Positions 26,849-34,585 of a DNA stretch of 45,778 bases are shown in pieces. The notes beneath the pieces are model-generated. The model ran no database searches. It was not told the DNA's origin and saw only the letters and a list, made by a program, of their open reading frames with translations. Both the position numbers and the translations under genes were made by a program. Source of the DNA: a virus; the IMG/VR virus record IMGVR_UViG_3300021478_000050, positions 1-45,778 of that record; one strand, given 5' to 3'. How positions within the stretch are numbered: position 1 is the stretch's first letter; each line of letters opens with the position of its first letter.

Positions 26849-28008
26849 GCGGAGACTCCGATCTCAGGGAGCGCGTAGGGAGTAAAGAATTGTCCTTTGT
26901 ACTCGGGATAGCGGGCGCGGATGGCGTCCTCGTAGTTCCACGCGAAGATGCAGGTGTAGTCGGGCGCAGCGTCGAGCCAGTCCTGCGAGGTCTGGATTTG
27001 GATGCCCGTGCCGGGGATATACTTGCCGATCTTTGCTGGAGTGGTGTCGGCGATAGCGGCGATCTGCGTCTGGTCGATACCACAGTAGTTCAGCATGATC
27101 GTGGCTTTCGCTGCGGCACCGTAGCCCCACACGCTGCGCTGGTGGTGGCGTGCCCAAGCGAGGAAGCCTTGGAAATCGACGCGAGTGGACTTCACGCGGG
27201 AGTGCATCGCGGAGAAGTCGAATCGCTCGTCGGGGACTTCCATCACTGTTTTATGTATGAAGTCTTTGCCGAAGAACAATCGCAGGGAGCCACCGTGCGC
27301 GGGGATACGCTCCAGCCTCTTTAGAGGCATTCCGTAGCGATAGAATAGATGAACTACTGCGTAGATAGAGAAGTAATAACTGTGCTCGTGATACAGCGTA
27401 TCAAATAGGCATTTCTCTACCATATCGCCGAGGTACGGCACTTCCACCACACAGACTCCGTCAGGCTTAAGCATCTCGGCGATCCCAGCGACGAAATCGT
27501 TCAGGTCGGGCACGTGCGCGAGGACGTTGTGGGCGTGGATCACGTCGGCTTTGGGCAGCGTGCGAGCAAGGCGCAGCGTGAAGAAGTCTTGCACCGTGGG
27601 GATGCCTTTGAGCGCGGCGGCGTTAGCGGGTCCGGAGGCGGGGTCGATGCCGAGCACCGACACGCCTAACTCTTTATATCTGGATAGCAGGTAACCGTCA
27701 TTGCTGCCAATTTCTACCGCTAGCTCCACATTTCTTTCGTCCGAATTAAAGACCATCTGACTCGCCAGCCTGTGCGCCGACTCCACCGTCGGACCCGACA
27801 CGCTCGAATAGTACGGATAATCATTGAACATCAGCACCGGCTGGACCACGTCGGCGAGCTGGCCGAGCTTGCACGACGGGCAGAACATCAGGTCGAGAGG
27901 ATAGCGCTCGGAGTGCCATTGGGGACTGGTTAGCAGCGAGTTGGCGAGGGGGAGATCGCCTAGGGACAGCACCAGAGTTGTCTCAGCGCCACAGGATCTA
28001 CACTGCAT
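26845..28008 (-). CDS. Zinc-domain sugar C-methyltransferase (387 aa)
   Basis: The N-terminal zinc domain has CRSCG at residues 3-7 and FCPSCKLGQL near 41-50, as in the Methyltransf_13 family. The central SAM domain carries VEIGSNDGYLLSRYKELG (about 93-110). It is followed by HAHNVLAHVPDLNDFVAGIA and VVEVPYLGDM, with the metal/base residues of the YHEHSYYFS segment typical of NovU/TylC3/EvaC-type sugar C-methyltransferases. The C-terminal Methyltransf_14-like domain (WGYGAAAKATIMLNYCGIDQ) completes the usual architecture and length of about 400 residues. Such enzymes add a methyl to C-3 or C-5 of a keto-deoxysugar nucleotide. This is the clearest sign that an unusual branched sugar is being made. 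Confidence 0.85.
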   Translation of the reverse strand: MQCRSCGAETTLVLSLGDLPLANSLLTSPQWHSERYPLDLMFCPSCKLGQLADVVQPVLMFNDYPYYSSVSGPTVESAHRLASQMVFNSDERNVELAVEIGSNDGYLLSRYKELGVSVLGIDPASGPANAAALKGIPTVQDFFTLRLARTLPKADVIHAHNVLAHVPDLNDFVAGIAEMLKPDGVCVVEVPYLGDMVEKCLFDTLYHEHSYYFSIYAVVHLFYRYGMPLKRLERIPAHGGSLRLFFGKDFIHKTVMEVPDERFDFSAMHSRVKSTRVDFQGFLAWARHHQRSVWGYGAAAKATIMLNYCGIDQTQIAAIADTTPAKIGKYIPGTGIQIQTSQDWLDAAPDYTCIFAWNYEDAIRARYPEYKGQFFTPYALPEIGVSA

Positions 28009-29251
28009 GTCGTAACTCCTTTGTCAGCTCGACCACAGCAGAGTCGATCAGCGGGGAATTGCTGCGGAACGCCTGCATCGACGGGTAGGCGAACTTATAA
28101 GCGTCGCCGAGTCCGTAGCACCACGCGGACGCGCCGGGGAGGGCTACGAAGACTCGCTTGCCGAGGGCTCCGGCGAGGTGCGCGACGCCTGTGTCCACAG
28201 AGACGATGAGATCGCAGGAGTCCACGAGGCGGGTTGTGTCGGCCCAGTTGTGAATCTCGTGGTTGGTGTCTGCCACGAGGTCGATCCATTCGACGCTCGG
28301 CAGCGTGGCCTTGATGCGGTCTACCTGCTTCCGGTTCAGAGTACGATGCGCTCGGGAGAACAGCTTCTCCCCGGCCTTCCAGCAGAGGCCGACGCGCGGG
28401 CGAGTGCCACTACGCCGCCCCCACCAGCGGGATTTCGGCGCGGAGATGTACGGTCCCGGCCAGATGGAGGCGTCCAGTTCCGGCATCACGCACGCGGCGA
28501 GGGAGGTCGTGGAGATGCGAAAGTCGAAGTCGTTGAGATTGATGTGTTGTCCGGAGACGCCTGCGTGCGAGCGCGGGCCGTTCGTGTACCACAGGATCGA
28601 CTTGTTATCGTGCGGCTCCGGGAGGAGTTCGTCGATCCACGGGTGGCCTTCGAGCATCGACAGCAGCGTCGCTGGGCCTTTCATGGTGATGTGGCATCCG
28701 GCGGCGCGGAAGTGACGCAGCCAGCGCAGGTGGTAGATGTTATCGCCTACCCCTGCGGTACAGATCACGAGGATGCGACGGTTCGCTATTTCATCGAGGC
28801 GGCTGACTTGGCGAGTGGTTAGATGGGAGTGGTACAGGGCATAGTATGGCCAGCCCACGTCCCAGCGCCCGAGACGGATAAGCGCGTCTCCGTAGGCTCC
28901 GCCAGCTAAGATGCTGCCAGGGTCGGCGCGGTTCGCTTCGGCGAAGAGAAGCAGCGCGTCTACGAAGCGGCCATAGCCTTCGAGGATCAGCCCGAGGTTG
29001 AATAGTTCGGTGGAATTGCGATTCAGGGAGACCGCGTGCTCGGCGGCGGTGAGAGCCTCGGCGTCGCGGTCGAAGACGTACAGAGCGGAGGCGTAGTTGG
29101 TCCATTCGAGGGAGTCGTCGCGCTGGGGGCCGAGCGGGAACGCCGCGATGATATCACTCGCCTGCTGCCGGGACATCGGCTGCTGGAGGAGGTCTCCGGG
29201 AGACTCGTGAGGGTCGAGTTTGTAGGGTACGAGGACGTGGTCGGCGCTCAT
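27998..29251 (-). CDS. TPR plus GT9/GT41-like glycosyltransferase (417 aa)
   Basis: Residues about 45-130 contain tetratricopeptide helices (ASALYVFDRDAEALTAAEHA, then FNLGLILEGYGRFVDALLLF). Residues about 160-417 form a GT-B glycosyltransferase half: RILVICTAGVGDNIYHLRWL (donor loop G-x-G-D), VGLCWKAGEKLFSRAHRTL, and the C-terminal donor site SVDTGVAHLAGALGKRVFVA followed by LPGASAWCYGLGD. TPR plus this catalytic part is the plan of O-linked protein glycosyltransferase relatives, so the acceptor may be a protein. No membrane segment is present. The start overlaps the adaptor stop as ATGA and its end overlaps the methyltransferase start by 11 bases. Confidence 0.8.
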   Translation of the reverse strand: MSADHVLVPYKLDPHESPGDLLQQPMSRQQASDIIAAFPLGPQRDDSLEWTNYASALYVFDRDAEALTAAEHAVSLNRNSTELFNLGLILEGYGRFVDALLLFAEANRADPGSILAGGAYGDALIRLGRWDVGWPYYALYHSHLTTRQVSRLDEIANRRILVICTAGVGDNIYHLRWLRHFRAAGCHITMKGPATLLSMLEGHPWIDELLPEPHDNKSILWYTNGPRSHAGVSGQHINLNDFDFRISTTSLAACVMPELDASIWPGPYISAPKSRWWGRRSGTRPRVGLCWKAGEKLFSRAHRTLNRKQVDRIKATLPSVEWIDLVADTNHEIHNWADTTRLVDSCDLIVSVDTGVAHLAGALGKRVFVALPGASAWCYGLGDAYKFAYPSMQAFRSNSPLIDSAVVELTKELRHAV

Positions 29252-30252
29252 GGCGAATACGGACCTGCCGTGCCTCCCTGCGTATTGTAATAGCTGTGAC
29301 GGAACAGACTATAGTCCAGATTGTGAATGTGAAAGTAACTGTCCACAAGTTCTTTATCCTGCTTGCGGTATTTCGTCAATAGTTTCTTGTACTCGTCCTC
29401 GGTCTTGCCGATGAGAAAGCGGAAGTCGGGTCCGGTGGAGCGCGGGGACATGTCTTTATTGGCTTCGGCCCACTCGTAGGCGTAACTGCGTGCCTTCGCG
29501 AGCACGAGGTCGTCGGCGATCTGGATGGGCAGAGTGTCGCCGGGGTTGACGAGGTCCACGCCGCGACGGATTCCGTAGCAGGTGTAAGTGAAATTGTTCG
29601 TCGGCTGGCCCCAGAGTTCAAACATTGGGTAGCCGAGAGTCGCGGAGGCGTTGGCGGTGCCCGCGCCGCGTTGGTCGATTCCGTAGGGAATCACGTGCGT
29701 CGGGAAGAGATAGAAAGAGCGCTGCGGGTCGCGGGAGTCCAGCCAGCCACGATCGTGGTAGAGGTTTAGGTTTAGGAACATCTGCATATTGCGGACGGAG
29801 ATCCACGTGAGGAAGTCGAGCATCGGCGGGGTGTAGTAGAGCTGGTAAATCTGGTAGGAGAGGCCAGTCCCGCCGGGCTCCGCGAGCGGGCGATCAAAGG
29901 TCATCTGTCCGGAGACTTGGTTAAAGGCGACGATGTTGTAGATTCCGCCGATGCTGGCGGGCGCGCCGGGGCGAAATTGGCGCTGGGTAACTAGAGAGTA
30001 AGGAGTCGATGCTGCGTTAAGAGTTGCAATCCCAGTCGCGTCGAAGGTCGCAGTGTTAAGTCCCTGCGTGTAGGAGACCGTACCGGTGGTTAGTAGCGGT
30101 GGAGTGATCCATGCGGACTCGAAGAGGTTGAACGACCACAGATTCGCCTCACGAATTTCACGATAGGCTCTGTTTATGAGGGTTCTACAATACGAAAAGG
30201 GGACCTTGGGGACTGCTCCCCGGAGTTCTGCGACTAGATCTGCGAGAGCGAT
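29248..30252 (-). CDS. Head-tail adaptor protein with apparent ATC start (334 aa)
   Basis: The frame is open and protein-like from 30252 down to 29248, but it holds no ATG until 29904, which would remove 116 residues. The upstream part reads ALADLVAELRGAVPKVP, then CRTLINRAYREIREANLWSF and a beta domain (ESAWITPPLLTTGTVSYTQG). That is the helical N-terminus and beta insertion typical of phage adaptor proteins, and it runs smoothly into NIVAFNQVSGQMTFDRPLAE. No GTG or TTG lies in frame. The most likely start is ATC at 30252, with GAGG eight bases upstream, giving I/M-ALADL. The in-frame TAG six codons before it ends the 56-residue gene, so stop readthrough is an alternative. The sequence is followed by the TPR glycosyltransferase. 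Confidence 0.7.
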   Translation of the reverse strand: MALADLVAELRGAVPKVPFSYCRTLINRAYREIREANLWSFNLFESAWITPPLLTTGTVSYTQGLNTATFDATGIATLNAASTPYSLVTQRQFRPGAPASIGGIYNIVAFNQVSGQMTFDRPLAEPGGTGLSYQIYQLYYTPPMLDFLTWISVRNMQMFLNLNLYHDRGWLDSRDPQRSFYLFPTHVIPYGIDQRGAGTANASATLGYPMFELWGQPTNNFTYTCYGIRRGVDLVNPGDTLPIQIADDLVLAKARSYAYEWAEANKDMSPRSTGPDFRFLIGKTEDEYKKLLTKYRKQDKELVDSYFHIHNLDYSLFRHSYYNTQGGTAGPYSP

Positions 30253-30270
30253 ATCGCACCCCTCGCCCCG

Positions 30271-30441
30271 CTACTTGCCGCGCATGAGCTTGCGAGCGTG
30301 CTTCGGGCGTGCTGAGTGGCTGTGCAGGATCGGCATCTTGCCGCCGACGCGGGGGCCATGCGGCTGCGTGGGCTCGGCTTCGTGACCCTGGTGGTGACCG
30401 GCTACTTTTTTGTGGCTTGTTTGCGCCTTGATTGACGACAT
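30271..30441 (-). CDS. His/Lys-rich small protein (56 aa)
   Basis: AAGGAGACTCTCG precedes the ATG at 30441. The protein is strongly basic and rich in His, Lys and Arg (SSIKAQTSHKKVAGHHQGHE, and the end SARPKHARKLMRGK). No hydrophobic core or domain is visible, so it is probably disordered and may bind nucleic acid or metal. Its TAG stop is in the same frame as the adaptor gene that follows six codons later, which leaves a readthrough fusion possible. It lies between the paralogue pair and the adaptor. Confidence 0.65.
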   Translation of the reverse strand: MSSIKAQTSHKKVAGHHQGHEAEPTQPHGPRVGGKMPILHSHSARPKHARKLMRGK

Positions 30442-30452
30442 CGAGAGTCTCC

Positions 30453-30860
30453 TTAGATGAATGTAATGCGCAGCCGGACTGATTTCGCGCTTAGATTCGT
30501 ACCGTTACTGGCTTCCGAAGGATTCGAGCCGACGCCTCGGATGGCGTTGTACCAGTGCAGCACTGCGGTGGTTTCGACGGGCGCGGATTGCCCTGCCGGA
30601 GGCGACGGGGATAGCCCAGTTGCACCTGCGGTGGTAGCTCCGAGCACCACGAGGACTTCGTTGATACCGTCGCTGGAAAGCGCGGGGATGTCCACGATCT
30701 CGAACGCCCCCATGCCGAAGTCAATGGCGTTGATCTGCTGGCCGGAGGTGTTGAAAGTGCCTGTGTTGGCATAGCTGGCAGGACCGTCAACGTCGCCGAT
30801 CCAGTCGTAGCCGCCTTTTTCATTTGGGCATGGATAGCCGGGTAATGGTCTGATCGCCAA
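30453..30860 (-). CDS. Virion protein, paralogue 2 of a tandem pair (135 aa)
   Basis: The sequence is a clear paralogue of the protein just upstream. Shared elements in order are GPASYANTGTFNTSGQ, INAIDFGMGAFEIVDIPALS, SDGINEVLVVL, a central TTAVLHWYNA segment, and NGTNLSAKSVRLRI at the C-terminus. It is beta-rich, without signal peptide, and begins IRPLPGYPCPNEKG. The position between the head genes and the neck suggests a capsid decoration, head-fibre or tail-completion protein; no family name is given. It starts one base after the paralogue stop. Confidence 0.65.
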   Translation of the reverse strand: MAIRPLPGYPCPNEKGGYDWIGDVDGPASYANTGTFNTSGQQINAIDFGMGAFEIVDIPALSSDGINEVLVVLGATTAGATGLSPSPPAGQSAPVETTAVLHWYNAIRGVGSNPSEASNGTNLSAKSVRLRITFI

Positions 30861-30861
30861 G

Positions 30862-31233
30862 CTAGACTCCCCTGATCTTAAGCCGGATAGACTTCGTTGA
30901 TAAGTTCACACCGTTCGCTACTTCAGTGTTGGTGGCGAATACAAACCAGTGGATCGTCATATTAGGGACTGCGTTGGCACCAACACCTTGCGGGGTATTG
31001 CTGTTAGATTGATTGGTCAGCACCGCGTAAGCGATGTTTAAGCCATCGGAGGAGAGTGCGTCTATCTCTACCAGCTCGAAGCCTCCAATGCCGAAGTCTG
31101 CGGCGTTGAGGGTCTCGCCAGAGGTCGCAAACGTGCCGGTGTTGACGTAGGAGGCCGGACCATCGTGATCGACGATGATCTCGATCTTCTCGCTGAGATC
31201 CAGCTTGTACCCCGGCATTATGCGGTTGGGCAT
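30862..31233 (-). CDS. Virion protein, paralogue 1 of a tandem pair (123 aa)
   Basis: It shares the pattern of the next gene: GPASYVNTGTFATSGETLNA, ADFGIGGFELVEIDALSSDG, TIHWFVFATN and NGVNLSTKSIRLKI. The N-terminus differs (PNRIMPGYKLDLSEKIEIIV). No cysteine and no signal peptide are seen. The N-terminal and C-terminal blocks align without large gaps, while the middle varies in length, as expected of an old gene duplication with an exposed variable loop. A capsid-surface or neck role is inferred from position only. Confidence 0.65.
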   Translation of the reverse strand: MPNRIMPGYKLDLSEKIEIIVDHDGPASYVNTGTFATSGETLNAADFGIGGFELVEIDALSSDGLNIAYAVLTNQSNSNTPQGVGANAVPNMTIHWFVFATNTEVANGVNLSTKSIRLKIRGV

Positions 31234-31242
31234 TGCTCCTCG

Positions 31243-31995
31243 TTAGATTCGTCCACAGAAGTTGCCGCGAGTCAGCATCACGGAACTCATCGTCGAAGTC
31301 ACGGGAAGCCCGACCGCGACGCCGAGCAGCGCGGCGAGAGTCACGGGCGACGCGACGGACACGCCCACGTCAGCGGACCCGGCGGTGGTCGGGCCGACTT
31401 TCGCGGTTACGACGTTGCCAGCGGCAGCGGCGGTCAGCGCGGACTCGAACAGGACCTGCGCAAGACCAGCGACTTGAATCCAGCCCCAGTTGCCTTTGGT
31501 GATGTTGTTGATGAACACGCCTGCGATGTACGTTGGAACAGAGCTGATCGGCTGTACGTCGGCGGTGACCTGGTAGATCGAGGTCGTCGGGTTGGCCTGG
31601 TTGCCAACGTCCGCCGCGCGGAAGAACGCCACGCAGCCGATCTGCGGGTTCGCCGTCGAGGAGGCGAGCGTGCCGTAGTACATGTACACGCCGCCGTTCA
31701 GCCTGCCGATGACGGTGTCCGAGAGCGCGAACGCGGCGGCGTCGTCTAGGCAGATGCGGTCGCCGGGCTGCGTCGCGGAGGCTTGTGGACTCTGCACGCC
31801 AGCAGGGAGCGAGACGATTGCTCCGCCGGAGACAGTGTCGTTTACGTCGTTGAGGAATCGCGCGGTGAGCTGGTCCGCTTGCTTGGTCAACATTCCGCCA
31901 GCAGCCAACTCGACTGGACCTTCGTACTGAAAGGAGTCCTCGAAGAGAATTTCGGAAGACTCGATGTCAATTACCAGCTTGTTGTAAATCTTCAT
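31243..31995 (-). CDS. Head decoration / head-fibre-like protein (250 aa)
   Basis: The start is ATG 31995 after AAAAGGAGAACTCGG; a longer frame would overlap the capsid gene. The protein is Ala/Thr/Gly-rich with alternating strands (YNKLVIDIESSEILFEDSFQ; IYQVTADVQPISSVPTYIAG; GNVVTAKVGPTTAGSADVGV) and an ending VMLTRGNFCGRI. Small proteins of this style directly behind the major capsid gene are commonly decoration or head-fibre proteins. It has one clear helical segment (GGMLTKQADQLTARFLNDVN). The exact family is not recognised. Confidence 0.65.
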   Translation of the reverse strand: MKIYNKLVIDIESSEILFEDSFQYEGPVELAAGGMLTKQADQLTARFLNDVNDTVSGGAIVSLPAGVQSPQASATQPGDRICLDDAAAFALSDTVIGRLNGGVYMYYGTLASSTANPQIGCVAFFRAADVGNQANPTTSIYQVTADVQPISSVPTYIAGVFINNITKGNWGWIQVAGLAQVLFESALTAAAAGNVVTAKVGPTTAGSADVGVSVASPVTLAALLGVAVGLPVTSTMSSVMLTRGNFCGRI

Positions 31996-32008
31996 CCGAG
32001 TTCTCCTT

Positions 32009-33151
32009 TTAGAATCCTGCTCCAATTACCTGTGAGTTGTCGCGAGGCGATGTACAATAAATGTTGAGCGCCGCCTTCAAAAACATAACTATAAGGTCCG
32101 GATTCGTCTGCGACCGGATCGGCGGCGTGAAATTGAAATTGTACTCCGGGTCGGCGGAGGGGCGGATCTTCCAGCCCTTGACTCGCAGCCAGAAGAACGG
32201 CTCGCCGGGGTTTACGCTGGTCGCCGACGGGAAGTTGCTGATCTTGCGCTGCGCGGTGGTCAGGGTCGGCGTGGTGAACGCAGCAGGTGCTATCGAGGTC
32301 GTCTGCGACAGGCCAGATGGCAGCAGCGATCCGTACTTGGTCGATGGGCAGAGCTTGTCCTCGAAGATCATCGCGTCGAGGAGTTTCAACCCGGACATGC
32401 CGATGGACACGTCTTGCTGGGTCTCGAAGCGCTGCTTGGGCTCCTGGCGTTCGAGTAGATAGGCGTAGAGAGCTTTGTTGCAGAGTCCAATGTCCGGGCG
32501 CTGCACGCAATTCAAGTACGCTTCGACGATCACCTTGTAGGTGATTTGTCCGGTGTTGCCAGCTTGGTCCCCGCACCAGATCGGCACCGCGTTCAGGGTC
32601 ACGGTCACGGCACCGTTGCGGTTCTGCCCGCCGTAAGTGGTGAATACATTGCCGTCCCACGACGGGTTGATTCCGTCGTTGATCGCTTCGGTGAGGCCGT
32701 TGATGAAGATGGTGCGGTTCGAGCCGGAGATATTCTGCCCGTGGCGGTAGAAGTCGATGGCGATGTCCGTGTTGAGCGCTTGGACCGCGTTCGCCATGTA
32801 GGTGTCCACGAGCTTGACTTTCACGGCGGGTCCGGAGCCTTGGATCACGTTGGTCTGGAACAGGTTCAGCGGGACTTGTTCCACGTATTCCTTTGGCACA
32901 AATGCAGTCGCCGCGATGATCTGCTTCTGGACCACCGCGAGGTCCGAGCCGGGGGCGATCGCGCCGCCGTTCACACGGTCGTACATGAAGGGCGTTTGCA
33001 TGATGGTGCCGCCGAGGAACTCGTCGAGAGCGCCGGAGACGCGCATCTTGCGCTGCCAAGCGGTGTCAACAAAAAAATTGTCGTATAATATGTCGTCGCG
33101 AAGGTCGGCTAACGTCGTAGCACTTATTTGATCGAAAGTCGGATCACTCAC
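32009..33151 (-). CDS. Major capsid protein (380 aa)
   Basis: It starts at GTG 33151 with AAGGA eight bases upstream. Length, position (after the scaffold, before the decoration-type gene) and sequence plan fit an HK97-fold major capsid protein. There is an N-terminal helical arm (TLADLRDDILYDNFFVDTAW), a PFMYDRVNGGAIAPGSDLAV E-loop-like segment, and an AVQALNTDIAIDFYRHGQN spine-helix region (about residues 125-143). An A-domain follows (ITYKVIVEAYLNCVQRPDIG), and the end is DLIVMFLKAALNIYCTSPRD. No protease gene or cleavable delta domain is visible. The LAGLIDADG gene lies between this and the scaffold, but the reading frame is intact. Confidence 0.8.
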   Translation of the reverse strand: MSDPTFDQISATTLADLRDDILYDNFFVDTAWQRKMRVSGALDEFLGGTIMQTPFMYDRVNGGAIAPGSDLAVVQKQIIAATAFVPKEYVEQVPLNLFQTNVIQGSGPAVKVKLVDTYMANAVQALNTDIAIDFYRHGQNISGSNRTIFINGLTEAINDGINPSWDGNVFTTYGGQNRNGAVTVTLNAVPIWCGDQAGNTGQITYKVIVEAYLNCVQRPDIGLCNKALYAYLLERQEPKQRFETQQDVSIGMSGLKLLDAMIFEDKLCPSTKYGSLLPSGLSQTTSIAPAAFTTPTLTTAQRKISNFPSATSVNPGEPFFWLRVKGWKIRPSADPEYNFNFTPPIRSQTNPDLIVMFLKAALNIYCTSPRDNSQVIGAGF

Positions 33152-33172
33152 AAGTCACTTCCTTTCAACACT

Positions 33173-33706
33173 TTAGCTAACCTTTGCCGTGGGTCCAGAG
33201 GGGACTGGAATACCTCTAATCCCCTTGGACTTCAACGTCAGCAATCGTTGCTTCAGTGCTGCGCGTTCGTTCCAAACCTTCTCGGAATGCCCAAGCAGTC
33301 CAGGAGTACCCAGACTCAAACTATCTTGGAGTTGAATGCCTATCTCTGCCTGCTCACCCTTAATTACAAAATAAGGCAAGCAGTTATAGAGAAGCCAGGC
33401 AGCTCTTGTGGAAGATGCTCCCCAGTGATAGGCACGCTTCCAGTTCTTACCTTCATAATATTTGGCGGTGTTCGCGTCCTTGAAAGTTCCGCCAAATCTC
33501 TCTTTGAGCCACACCATCAGACGTACGTCTGTGTTGGCCACAGTTACACGTAGGTAGAATCCCCTGCGATTTTTCCACTTCTGGGTGTTCATCAGAATGC
33601 TTCCCTCGCCGTCAATGAAGGAAGCAAGCTGAGCCCAGTCAATAGCTGTTGGGCATAGACCGTCGAAGGTTGGTTGACGCCAATCGTGTTTTGCTTTTCC
33701 GCTCAT
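33173..33706 (-). CDS. LAGLIDADG homing endonuclease, free-standing (177 aa)
   Basis: The core motif LASFIDGEGS lies at residues 27-36, with the E in the usual catalytic acidic position. It is followed by the beta sheet that contacts DNA (RRGFYLRVTVANTDVRLMVW; KNWKRAYHWGASSTRAAWLL). One copy of the motif means it would act as a homodimer. Such enzymes cut intron-less or alternative alleles and spread by copying. The gene lies in a nine-base gap after the scaffold, and local GC is lower than in its neighbours (25 of 60 at 33361-33420 against 39 of 60 at 34021-34080), consistent with late insertion. No intron is evident. Confidence 0.85.
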   Translation of the reverse strand: MSGKAKHDWRQPTFDGLCPTAIDWAQLASFIDGEGSILMNTQKWKNRRGFYLRVTVANTDVRLMVWLKERFGGTFKDANTAKYYEGKNWKRAYHWGASSTRAAWLLYNCLPYFVIKGEQAEIGIQLQDSLSLGTPGLLGHSEKVWNERAALKQRLLTLKSKGIRGIPVPSGPTAKVS

Positions 33707-33715
33707 GCGCTCATT

Positions 33716-34585
33716 CTACGCAGTCTTCTGCGCGATTTCCACAACGTGTTTAGTCGCCCGCGTCACGCGATCTCGCTCCAGATTCGACTCGCCCGCTTCC
33801 CACGGCTGCTTGTCGCGGCCTGTCTCCTTGCGGACTGCGAAGGGGGAGGTCGAGGGCTGGAGTGGCCGGGCGTCTGGGTTGCCGTACTGTGAGACGAGCT
33901 TTTCGCGCTCCGCTGCGGCTCCCTGTGCGATGAGCGCGTCGTCGTGGGCTTTCTGCCGAGCGGTCGCTGCGGCTTCGCGGGCGGCGGTGACGCCGAAGGT
34001 CTCCATCCAGTATTGTTCGACGGGCTTCTTCGCGGCCACGGCGGCCTTGCGCATCTCGCGGAAGTTCAAAGGTTTGTCCGGGAAGAGTTGCCGGTGCTCG
34101 AAAGCGATGTCGGAGGCGATGGCGATCGCGTCGCCCTCGCGCTCGGCGACCTGGAGGAGAGTTTCGGTCGTGACGTATTTACTGGCTTCGAAGCCGTCGG
34201 GGACGGTCTTCTTATCGGGCAGTGCGGTGGTTCCATCCACGGGATATCCCATTTCCTTCGCGATAGCCTTCAAACCTTCGTCCTGAGAGGCTTTGATCGC
34301 GGCGACGATGCGCGCCTCGTTGGCTTTCGCGAGGGTGGACTCGCGTTCCATCTTTTGGTACTCGGGGATCGCTTGCTCGTTCCACCATTTGTCGGCTTTC
34401 TCTTGGTAGGCGACTGCATCGGCTTTGGCTTTCACAGCGGCGGCGGTTTCGGCTGCAATTCTCGTCTGAGCCACATCGAATGACTTGATCGCAGTGGCGG
34501 CGAAACTACCTTCTGTCAGCGCCTTGATGTCGTCTTCGCTCGCACCATTGGCGCGCAAATGCTCGATATATTCTACTTTCGGCAT
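33716..34585 (-). CDS. Capsid scaffold-type protein (289 aa)
   Basis: The protein is rich in Ala, Glu and Lys and mostly helical. Long heptad-like segments occur at about residues 25-65 (AATAIKSFDVAQTRIAAETA; AVKAKADAVAYQEKADKWWN) and 200-235 (AAREAAATARQKAHDDALIA). The C-terminus is basic (ERDRVTRATKHVVEIAQKTA), the usual capsid-binding tail of scaffolds. It begins TAATG after the gene upstream and precedes the capsid gene, interrupted only by the LAGLIDADG gene. Scaffold function is inferred from composition and order; no protease domain is visible. Confidence 0.7.
   Translation of the reverse strand: MPKVEYIEHLRANGASEDDIKALTEGSFAATAIKSFDVAQTRIAAETAAAVKAKADAVAYQEKADKWWNEQAIPEYQKMERESTLAKANEARIVAAIKASQDEGLKAIAKEMGYPVDGTTALPDKKTVPDGFEASKYVTTETLLQVAEREGDAIAIASDIAFEHRQLFPDKPLNFREMRKAAVAAKKPVEQYWMETFGVTAAREAAATARQKAHDDALIAQGAAAEREKLVSQYGNPDARPLQPSTSPFAVRKETGRDKQPWEAGESNLERDRVTRATKHVVEIAQKTA

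Noticed and set aside
30271-30273. TAG reassigned to an amino acid throughout the genome
   Set aside because: Many genes, such as the small terminase candidate and the GNAT gene, end cleanly at TAG with the next gene starting there.
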